From a virus, in IMG/VR virus record IMGVR_UViG_3300020469_000090, positions 1 through 41,978 of that record: a DNA stretch of 41,978 nucleotides, one strand, 5' to 3'. Positions 14,330-20,602 of the stretch are shown here, piece by piece. How positions within the stretch are numbered: the first letter of the stretch is position 1; each line of letters begins with the position of its first letter. A model generated the notes under the pieces. It had not been told where the DNA came from. It was given only the letters and a program-made list of their open reading frames with translations, and searched no databases. The position numbers and the translations under genes were made by a program.

Positions 14330-15247
14330 ATGTCATTTGCAAGTCTAAAGAGTAAGTCAGGCAAGTTTGCACAGCTTACAAAAGAGATAGAAAACCTTTC
14401 CAAACCTCAAGGAAGGGGTCCAGACGAAAGACTCTGGAAACCAGAGGTAGATAAGAGTGGTAACGGTTATGCCGTTATTCGTTTCCTACCAGAGCCAGAT
14501 GGAGAAGATCTCCCTTGGGCACAGGTATGGAGTCATGCATTCCAAGGCACTGGAGGTTGGTATATAGAGAATTCTCTTACCACACTCAACCAGAAAGACC
14601 CTGTTGGAGAATTGAATAGGACACTATGGAATAGTGGACTAGACGCAGATAAAGATACTGCACGTAAGCAGAAGCGTAAGCTTTCTTACTATAGTAACAT
14701 CTACGTTGTTAAGGATCAACTTCATCCAGAAAATGAAGGTAAAGTATTCTTATATAAGTATGGTAAGAAGATTCATGACAAGATTGCATCAGCGATGCAA
14801 CCACAGTTTGAAGATGAAACTCCAATCAATCCTTTCGATCTATGGAAGGGTGCTAACTTTAAGATCAAGATCCAGACCATTGGTGGATACTGGAATTATG
14901 ACAAGAGTGAGTTTGATGCTCCCTCAGTGTTAGGTGGATTGGAAGATGATGCTCTTGAAGCAGTCTGGAAGTCTCAGCATTCTCTTAGTGAGTTTACTGA
15001 TCTTAAAAACTTCAAGTCTTATGAGGAGTTATCAGCACGTCTGAATGTAGTTCTTAACAAGTCATCAAGACCTGTTGTAAGGACTAACGAGGAAGATGAG
15101 CAACTCGCACCTCTTACTAGTCCAGTTGTTAAAGCGGACCCACCTGCTCCCACTAAGTCGGGGTTTGGTGCTAAAGTAGGAGAAATAGAAGAGTCGGGTG
15201 AATCACCAGATTTATCTTACTTCGCTGCTCTAGCTAATGAAGACTAA
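14330..15247 (+). CDS. gp32: Single-stranded DNA-binding protein gp32
   Basis: A 305-aa homologue of T4 gp32 (301 aa). Recognised blocks: basic N-terminus for cooperativity (SKSGKFAQLTKEI), VIRFLPEP, GWYIENS, SYYSNIYVVKD, PENEGKVFLYKYGKKI and KFK-type LWKGANFKIKI, then an acidic, Pro-rich tail (NEEDEQ, ending SYFAALANED) that in T4 contacts replication partners. The four zinc ligands of T4 gp32 are absent: the whole protein has no cysteine. GGAGA at 14316-14320 is the ribosome-binding site, within an A-rich, probably unstructured leader. It coats ssDNA at forks and in recombination. Confidence 0.93.
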   Translation: MSFASLKSKSGKFAQLTKEIENLSKPQGRGPDERLWKPEVDKSGNGYAVIRFLPEPDGEDLPWAQVWSHAFQGTGGWYIENSLTTLNQKDPVGELNRTLWNSGLDADKDTARKQKRKLSYYSNIYVVKDQLHPENEGKVFLYKYGKKIHDKIASAMQPQFEDETPINPFDLWKGANFKIKIQTIGGYWNYDKSEFDAPSVLGGLEDDALEAVWKSQHSLSEFTDLKNFKSYEELSARLNVVLNKSSRPVVRTNEEDEQLAPLTSPVVKADPPAPTKSGFGAKVGEIEESGESPDLSYFAALANED

Positions 15248-15568
15248 ATGAAGAAACTACTACTGCTCCCACTTCTACTCGCTGGTGTTATCACACCAGT
15301 TAAAGCAGAAGCATTAACTTGGAATGAATTCTGGGAGCCGTTTGTAGAGTCTTATCATTACGGTCACAGTCATGGGTCTCCCCATTGGCAAGACTGGCAC
15401 TATGATCATCATCATTCACCCTATCGTAGACAAAGACCTAGAAGGTGTGAGGTTACGATTACCAAGAAGTATTGGGTACCAGGTTATTACCTAGGTCGCA
15501 GCAATACATGGATACCAGGTTATTATGAGCATCGTGATGTTATAGAGTGGGAAAGATGTAGACGTTAG
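15248..15568 (+). CDS. Exported His-rich protein with W(V/I)PGYY repeats
   Basis: A 106-aa protein starting right after the gp32 stop. A classic signal peptide (MKKLLLLPLLLAGVITPVKA) predicts cleavage before EALTW. The mature chain has a histidine- and aromatic-rich stretch at ~36-58 (HYGHSHG, HWQDWHYDHHHS), which could bind metal, then a basic RRQRPRR patch, and two repeats YWVPGYY and TWIPGYY like the W-x-P/G-G-Y/W repeats of some envelope proteins. Two cysteines (in RRCEV and ERCRR) could pair. Likely periplasmic or surface-located. Function unknown. Confidence 0.7.
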   Translation: MKKLLLLPLLLAGVITPVKAEALTWNEFWEPFVESYHYGHSHGSPHWQDWHYDHHHSPYRRQRPRRCEVTITKKYWVPGYYLGRSNTWIPGYYEHRDVIEWERCRR

Positions 15569-15602
15569 TTGCGTATATTATTTCAATGTTTGAACAAGCA
15601 AA

Positions 15603-15631
15603 ACCCCCGAAAAAATCGGGGGTATTTTTTT
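15603..15631. terminator. Bidirectional terminator between convergent operons
   Basis: ACCCCCGA pairs with TCGGGGGT around five A residues, followed on the plus strand by T-A-T7. On the minus strand it is followed by four T. It lies between the gene ending at 15568 (plus) and the one ending at 15647 (minus). Confidence 0.9.
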
Positions 15632-15646
15632 GTCTCTAGAGGTTTT

Positions 15647-16120
15647 TTAACATTTCCATTTTCTAAGTGCTAGTGCCTTACGAGTTGGTTTACCATCTTT
15701 CTTCATTGGTCCTTTAACACCACCCATACGAGCACAGAAAGATCTTTTACGAGGACCGCCTTCTGGTTGAGGTGCTTTTAAATCAGATCCAGGATTCTCT
15801 CTTTCGTAAGATTTTCTACCCTTCTCATTTAATCCACCTTCTTTATTCTTACCTTCTTTACGTTGCCAAGCAGCACCTTCAACATTTAATGTCTCTGGAT
15901 AGTCCTTATCACCTTTCTTTGCAGGTTTCTCTCCTCGTTTTCTCTTAGCATGGATGTTATCCCAGAGACCTTTCTTACCTTCATCTATCTCATTCTTTCT
16001 TACATATTCTTTACCACCAGGTCCGATATCAGTTACCTTAACTTTGATCTTTGATGGATCTTTAAGTTTAACTTTGACCTTTTTCTTTGCTTCTTCTATG
16101 AATTGTCTGTAAGTTGTCAT
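15647..16120 (-). CDS. Basic conserved hypothetical protein (DUF6321-like)
   Basis: A 157-aa, strongly basic protein. The block GLWDNIHAKRKRGEKPAKKG, then GGLNEKGRKSYERENPGS, LKAPQPEGGPRKRSFCARMGG and ALRKWKC matches a protein I recall from many phages, annotated as DUF6321 (name from memory). The N-terminal 25 residues (FIEEAKKKVKVKLK) are charged and helical. The two cysteines near the end are in CARMGG and KWKC. It follows gp53 by 2 bp in the minus-strand operon. A nucleic-acid-contacting virion or regulatory role is possible but not shown. Confidence 0.65.
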   Translation of the reverse strand: MTTYRQFIEEAKKKVKVKLKDPSKIKVKVTDIGPGGKEYVRKNEIDEGKKGLWDNIHAKRKRGEKPAKKGDKDYPETLNVEGAAWQRKEGKNKEGGLNEKGRKSYERENPGSDLKAPQPEGGPRKRSFCARMGGVKGPMKKDGKPTRKALALRKWKC

Positions 16121-16122
16121 TG

Positions 16123-17010
16123 TTAGTAACCTGATTGTGTTGTTGCTCCACCGTATTGGTTAGATGTGGATGTATTGTCTGTTGCACCTGCTGTAGAAGT
16201 GGTTGTTAATACTGTGGTACTACCATCTGCTAATAGATCACCCGCACTAATAGTTGGATCTGAGGTATCAAATGTCCTAGATGAGTAATCCGCTTCAGAA
16301 GCAAAATCAATAGAACTGGTTTGACCGATATTTGTGCTATAAGTCGGTTTAACTGTTTGAAACTGCTCTTGAGTAGTATTCAAGGATTTCTTAGTTTGGT
16401 TTTCACTGTCAATTTCGCTATTTGGAAGATATTGACATAAGTCTCTAAATTCTTCAATAAAGCTTCCAACGTATTGTTTCCTTAAAAGGTAAATATTGCG
16501 TTTTTGGTCATTTTTATCACTTTCAAATTCATAGACAGATATTGGTCTAACTAGATCATCTTTAGGAATTGCAGTTCCGTCAGGTTTGGTATATGACCAA
16601 TTTTCAGGCACTGTGCGTCCTTCTTTAACTATAATACGACCTTTGATATCTTTTATCTCTTGGGTAACCCAGTGATGGACAGAATCAGCATCTTCTTCAT
16701 ATACATTATCTATATAACGTTCTAACTCGTCTTCAGACATGGGCCACTCATCATACACATTAATGATATTATTGCATAGTAGCACTACCCAATCGAAACC
16801 CATATTTCCATATATGTCACCAGCAACTTGATCTGGTCTTTGGTTGTTTTTAATAGTATATTGAGAAAAACCAATAACAACGTCTTCTAACTCATCACGT
16901 ATTTTAATCCGTCTAAAGATATTTTTAGCTAGTTTATATGGATCAACATTATTTTGTCGATAACTGGATGTCCTTACAAAGACATCGGGTAGGGAAGAAA
17001 AGTATGCCAT
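16123..17010 (-). CDS. gp53: Baseplate wedge protein gp53
   Basis: A 295-aa protein matching T4 gp53 (196 aa) in its first ~190 residues: NIFRRIKIRDE, DIYGNMGFDWVVLLCNNII, NVYDEWPMSEDEL and a YLLRKQYVGSFIEEFR block near residue 175-190. gp53 joins wedges into the baseplate. The extra C-terminal ~100 residues are Ser/Thr/Asn-rich and low-complexity (TSNIGQT, STTVLTTTSTAGAT), absent from T4, and could be a surface-exposed or flexible tail. The start overlaps the gp48 stop by 1 bp, so they form one operon. Confidence 0.85.
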   Translation of the reverse strand: MAYFSSLPDVFVRTSSYRQNNVDPYKLAKNIFRRIKIRDELEDVVIGFSQYTIKNNQRPDQVAGDIYGNMGFDWVVLLCNNIINVYDEWPMSEDELERYIDNVYEEDADSVHHWVTQEIKDIKGRIIVKEGRTVPENWSYTKPDGTAIPKDDLVRPISVYEFESDKNDQKRNIYLLRKQYVGSFIEEFRDLCQYLPNSEIDSENQTKKSLNTTQEQFQTVKPTYSTNIGQTSSIDFASEADYSSRTFDTSDPTISAGDLLADGSTTVLTTTSTAGATDNTSTSNQYGGATTQSGY

Positions 17011-18044
17011 TATGCTATATCGTTAGTGCGGTCAGAGAAGAAGTCACCCCATCCAATACCACCAAGTCTACCACTTACCCAAGCTTCTAATTCTGATTCT
17101 GTAGGTTGTCCTCCAGGACCAGTCCCAACAATACCATCTCCTTCTCCAGGTTCGTAGGTGTCTTTCGTAAGGTATGCAGTTTCTTTCATTTGTAAGTTAA
17201 TGTTGTATACTAATGGTCCCATGTCTTGATAGTCATCATTTACGCATGATTTTAATGATGTCCTATCATCCATTGATACTTGGAATTTTTCCATTACAAG
17301 GTTAGTTGGGAATCTAACTATAGAACTTAAAAGTCCACCACTACCATTATCAGGATTACTGATTGATTCATTTCCACCACCTTTATCAGTATATCTAACT
17401 ATTTTCAATCTGAAGTATTCAGGTAATACTAACCAATTCTTACCATCCTTTTTAGGTAGCGTTGCTTGTCTGAATTGTCTAATAATTTTCATTATAGTGA
17501 CTACATCAGCACTACTTTTTGGTATTAATTGGAAAGTAAAATTATGTACTCTAAATCCAGTTGGACCTTCATATACTGCTTCAGCATATGGGTTAAATAT
17601 CTTTCCTTGAGTTAGTGATGATAATGTATTTCTATTGAGGTTTGGGTTTACTCCTGTAGCTCCCAATGCTGTATTAATTAATGAAGCTCCTGCTTTATAC
17701 CCAATTCCAGGCAATGCTGCTTTTGAGTATCTCTCAATTTCCTTACTAAAATCTTCCTTAGTTATATCATCACTACCTATCATTTTAGAAGCAGCATCTA
17801 ATGCTGCACCACCTTCTGGACCTAATTCTGCTTTACCCCACTTCTGCCCATATTCTTCAGTTAGTTTCTTGGGTAAATATAAGTATACTGATTCTCCAAA
17901 TTGTTTATTATCTTTATGATGGAACATATCAAACTTAAGATAGTCAATCACTTTTGTAGGAAATGCAGATTCACTACGAATTGCATCTTTACTACTAGTG
18001 GAGTTGACTCCTATTGGTTTAGCTTGAGGAAATACTAAGGTCAT
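17010..18044 (-). CDS. gp48: Baseplate tail-tube cap gp48
   Basis: A 344-aa protein (T4 gp48 is 364 aa) with tube-like fold signals: LIPKSSADVVTIMKIIRQFRQATLP, LPEYFRLKIVRY, FPTNLVMEKFQVSMD and DMGPLVYNINLQMKE. gp48 caps the baseplate and starts tail-tube polymerisation. The ATG at 18044 (MTLVFPQ) is preferred to an in-frame TTG at 18077. This start overlaps the gp4 start on the other strand (CATG). A minus-strand TATAAATA box lies inside gp4 at 18108-18115, a likely late promoter. Confidence 0.82.
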   Translation of the reverse strand: MTLVFPQAKPIGVNSTSSKDAIRSESAFPTKVIDYLKFDMFHHKDNKQFGESVYLYLPKKLTEEYGQKWGKAELGPEGGAALDAASKMIGSDDITKEDFSKEIERYSKAALPGIGYKAGASLINTALGATGVNPNLNRNTLSSLTQGKIFNPYAEAVYEGPTGFRVHNFTFQLIPKSSADVVTIMKIIRQFRQATLPKKDGKNWLVLPEYFRLKIVRYTDKGGGNESISNPDNGSGGLLSSIVRFPTNLVMEKFQVSMDDRTSLKSCVNDDYQDMGPLVYNINLQMKETAYLTKDTYEPGEGDGIVGTGPGGQPTESELEAWVSGRLGGIGWGDFFSDRTNDIA

Positions 18045-18477
18045 GGCATATAGCGGAAAATACCGACCATCAAACAAACATAAGTATAAAGGTGATCATA
18101 CCAATATTATTTATAGGAGTTTGTGGGAAAAGAAATTTATGCATTGGTGTGATCGTAATGTAAACGTATTGGAGTGGGGAAGTGAAACGATTATTATACC
18201 TTATAAGTCTCCCTTGGATAATAGGACTCACCGTTATTATCCTGATTTCTATGTCAGAGCAAGAACCAAGGATGGAAGAATCGCCAAATCGATCATCGAA
18301 ATTAAACCAGATGCACAGACTAAACCCCCTAAACGCAAATCGCAGAAAGCTAGGACTTTTCTAACAGAAGTTAAGACTTGGAATGTAAATAGTGCTAAGT
18401 GGAGGGCAGCAAGACAATTTTGTGCTCATAAGGGCATGTCATTTATTATATTGACCGAGAAACATTTAAACGTATGA
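18043..18477 (+). CDS. gp4: Head completion protein gp4 (TnsA-like nuclease fold)
   Basis: A 144-aa protein (T4 gp4, also called gp50, is ~150 aa). The layout YRSLWEKKFMHWCD, EWGSETIIIPY, RYYPDFY and SIIEIKPD places E29, D68 and E86-x-K88 as in TnsA-like endonucleases. In T4 it finishes packaged heads so that tails can attach. The start at 18043 has GAGGA 14 bp upstream and shares bases with the divergent gp48 start. The stop overlaps the next gene (ATGA). Confidence 0.88.
   Translation: MAYSGKYRPSNKHKYKGDHTNIIYRSLWEKKFMHWCDRNVNVLEWGSETIIIPYKSPLDNRTHRYYPDFYVRARTKDGRIAKSIIEIKPDAQTKPPKRKSQKARTFLTEVKTWNVNSAKWRAARQFCAHKGMSFIILTEKHLNV
18108..18115 (-). promoter_or_regulatory. Minus-strand late promoter box TATAAATA, inside gp4
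   Basis: TATTTATA on the plus strand reads TATAAATA on the minus strand, 64 bp before the gp48 start. It would drive the gp48-gp53 operon from within the gp4 coding sequence. Confidence 0.5.
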
Positions 18478-18953
18478 GTATCTTTACAGACGTAAAAGAC
18501 CTCGCATCAGGAGTAAAGCAGTCTAAACAATGGTATAGAGAGCAACTTCAGTATGGACTGGAGGAATATGCTGGTGCTTTTACCGTAGGTGATATAATCT
18601 TCTTTAACTATTCAGCACAGACACCAGACTTAAAGTGGTGGGATACCTTTCCTATGGTACTAATCACAGATGTAGACTATCAGAAACTGCAATTCTCTGG
18701 CGGGAATATGCATTATCTACGTCCAAACTCTCGTAAGAGTATGGCATCTACATGGTCTTCTGGTAGTATTTCATATCCTATGCGTTGCCATCATAAATAC
18801 TTTATGTCTAGTGTCACTAGTGCTTATAATGTACCTCAAGAAGAGTTGCGAGATATGACACCACTTCCAGTTGAACAGTTTGTTATAAGACCGAAAGGTT
18901 TAGGTAGGGTAATGGAAGTCCCTAGTAGTATAATTTGGAGTAGACTCAAATGA
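18474..18953 (+). CDS. Conserved virion-associated protein, unknown function
   Basis: A 159-aa protein. The pattern AFTVGDIIFFNYSAQTPDLKWWDTFPMVLITDV, then FSGGNMHYLRPNSRK, matches a conserved T4-like protein whose GD..FF.Y...P...D.FP...I......G.N.HYL blocks recur in myovirus tail or head-completion regions. I cannot assign a T4 gene number. It lies between gp4 and the gp54-like gene with 4-bp overlaps on both sides, which supports a role in neck or baseplate assembly. Confidence 0.6.
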   Translation: MSIFTDVKDLASGVKQSKQWYREQLQYGLEEYAGAFTVGDIIFFNYSAQTPDLKWWDTFPMVLITDVDYQKLQFSGGNMHYLRPNSRKSMASTWSSGSISYPMRCHHKYFMSSVTSAYNVPQEELRDMTPLPVEQFVIRPKGLGRVMEVPSSIIWSRLK

Positions 18954-19681
18954 GTGCTAATAGTTTTGATACCTTTAAGGAGCTGATAGTATCAGGTAAG
19001 AGAGAACCTGCTCGTTCTAACCTGTACGGTGTTAAGATATACTTACCACCATGTCTATATCAGAATATGCCTGAATTGAGGTCATCTAGGGATGTGCAGA
19101 TAGCAAATAATTATCTTGCTGACACTGTAACAGTACCTGGTAAGACTCTTACTGAAGCAACACATGATAATAGTTTTGGACAATCATTTAGATTAGCATC
19201 AGGTCAGCAGAGTAATAATGAATTGTCTGTAGAATTTGTCATGGACAAGAATTTGTTTCATCGTCAATTCTTTGAGAGATGGATGAATTATGCAGCACCA
19301 GACTCAGAACGGAGAGTTTCATTTTATGATGAGTATACTACTAATATAATGATAACTAAGTGGGAATTGGGATCCCCTGTTAATTGGACTGCTATAAGTG
19401 ATCAAGGTAGGGAGTATAGTCAAAGACTTAATAGTGTTACAGGAGTTTGGCAGTATTTCGCTTCATGGCCTAAGGATATGGCACAACTCACCTTTAATAA
19501 TGGTCCTACAAATTTAGTTAAGTTTGCTGTTAAATTTAATTACGAGAGATATAGATTCGATACAATTGGTGCTGACGAACTAGGAATAAACACCCCAGAT
19601 AGATATATTAACTCCTTCTCTGAGGGATTATCTTCGGTAGGACTTAGTGGTCAACCACAAGCAGCTCAATTTGGTGTCTAA
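18950..19681 (+). CDS. gp54: Baseplate tail-tube initiator, gp54-like
   Basis: A 243-aa protein with a tail-tube-type layout: TVTVPGKTLTEATHDNSFG, LSVEFVMDKNLFHRQFFERWMNY, RVSFYDEYTTNIMITKWE and TNLVKFAVKFNYERYRF. The P-G....G, F..W and Y.DEY.....I pattern is shared with gp19, gp48 and gp54. The position beside gp48/gp53 favours gp54 (T4: 320 aa), but a gp19-like tube protein paralogue cannot be excluded. The stop TAA is part of the late box at 19678. Confidence 0.65.
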   Translation: MSANSFDTFKELIVSGKREPARSNLYGVKIYLPPCLYQNMPELRSSRDVQIANNYLADTVTVPGKTLTEATHDNSFGQSFRLASGQQSNNELSVEFVMDKNLFHRQFFERWMNYAAPDSERRVSFYDEYTTNIMITKWELGSPVNWTAISDQGREYSQRLNSVTGVWQYFASWPKDMAQLTFNNGPTNLVKFAVKFNYERYRFDTIGADELGINTPDRYINSFSEGLSSVGLSGQPQAAQFGV

Positions 19682-19684
19682 ATA
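19678..19684 (+). promoter_or_regulatory. T4-type late promoter box CTAAATA
   Basis: It lies 29 bp before the gp26 start. Its TAA is the stop codon of the preceding gene. Confidence 0.6.
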
Positions 19685-19706
19685 GAAATATAATAATGCA
19701 ATCGTT

Positions 19707-20411
19707 ATGCCGTTACCTAAGTTAGCCATACCTGAGTATGAAGCGACCTTGCCTGTTACAGGTACTAAAATATCATATAGACCATTTCTAGTTAAGGAAG
19801 AGAAATTACTCTATCTTGCTATGGAGTCGCAAGACAATAAGCAGATGGTCAAAGCAGTGAAGACTATTATTAAAAACTGCACCAATTTAAAGTCTAAGGT
19901 TGAAGATCTCGCTACTTTCGAGATTGAATATATTTTCCTTAAGATCAGATCTGTTGCTGTTGGTGAGACAAGTGAATTTAAAGTCACATGTCCAGATGAT
20001 GAGAAGACCCAAGTTACTGTTAATATTCCTCTTGCAGATGTAGGAGTTGAAATACCAGAAGACCACAATGCTAAAATTCTATTAGATAGCAATGTTGGTG
20101 TGGTTATGAAGTATCCTTCATTGGATGTCTTTATTCAACAGAATCTTACTGATAACCCTAATATTGATGACATCTTTGAGTTAGCTGCTAGTTGTATTGG
20201 GCAGGTATATGACAAAGAAGAGGTTTATGATTCTTTCAGTAAGAAGGAAGCACTTGAATTTCTTGAGAATTTGAATTCTGAGCAGTTCCAGAAGGTGCAA
20301 GGTTTCTTTGAGACAATGCCTAAATTGTCTTATACGATAGAAGTCTTCAATCCTGAGACTAAAGTTAAGAGTGAAATGGTACTGGAAGGACTAGCAAGTT
20401 TTTTCGAGTAG
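19707..20411 (+). CDS. gp26: Baseplate hub protein gp26-like (chaperone-type)
   Basis: A 234-aa protein with the gp26 opening LP.......Y..TLPVTGTKISYRPFLVKEEKLLYLAMES, followed by FEIEYIFLKIRSVAVGE and, near the end, LSYTIEVFNPET. T4 gp26 is 208 aa and takes part in hub assembly. The last codons are AGT TTT TTC GAG TAG, which form a T-TTT-TTC slippery heptamer two codons before the stop. The downstream small gene is open in the -1 frame, so a fusion of about 298 aa is possible. Confidence 0.8.
   Translation: MPLPKLAIPEYEATLPVTGTKISYRPFLVKEEKLLYLAMESQDNKQMVKAVKTIIKNCTNLKSKVEDLATFEIEYIFLKIRSVAVGETSEFKVTCPDDEKTQVTVNIPLADVGVEIPEDHNAKILLDSNVGVVMKYPSLDVFIQQNLTDNPNIDDIFELAASCIGQVYDKEEVYDSFSKKEALEFLENLNSEQFQKVQGFFETMPKLSYTIEVFNPETKVKSEMVLEGLASFFE
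20399..20405 (+). other. Candidate -1 ribosomal frameshift site (T TTT TTC)
   Basis: Zero-frame codons TTT and TTC preceded by T match X-XXY-YYZ. After slipping back one base the codons are CGA GTA GCG TTA ATG, continuing into the 61-aa gene at 20417. The -1 frame is open from 20375 through 20602. Confidence 0.5.
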
Positions 20412-20416
20412 CGTTA

Positions 20417-20602
20417 ATGCATGACAGTCTTGAGAATTACTACAAGACTAACTTTGCGTTAATGCAACACCACAAATACTCTCTAACTGAGTTAGAAAAT
20501 ATGATACCGTGGGAACGTGATGTTTATGTGAATCTTCTTATTGCTCATATTCAAGAGGAAGAAAGGAGACAAAAACAAGAACAATCTGGTATGTCTTTAT
20601 GA
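20417..20602 (+). CDS. Small hub-assembly protein (gp51-like), possible C-terminal part of a gp26 fusion
   Basis: A 61-aa helical protein: LENYYKTNFALMQHHKYSLTELENMIPWERDVYVNLLIAH, then a charged QEEERRQKQEQ tail. The ENMIPWERDVYVNLL motif recurs in phage tail-assembly chaperones and in proteins annotated gp51 in cyanophages (from memory). No Shine-Dalgarno precedes the ATG at 20417, which fits translational coupling to gp26 or frameshift expression. It directly precedes the tape-measure-like genes, as the lambda GT chaperone does. The stop overlaps the next start. Confidence 0.6.
   Translation: MHDSLENYYKTNFALMQHHKYSLTELENMIPWERDVYVNLLIAHIQEEERRQKQEQSGMSL

Noticed and set aside
18045-18077. 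TTG-initiated extension of gp48
   Set aside because: The added residues look unlike the start of a tube protein and lie antisense to gp4; the ATG at 18044 is simpler.
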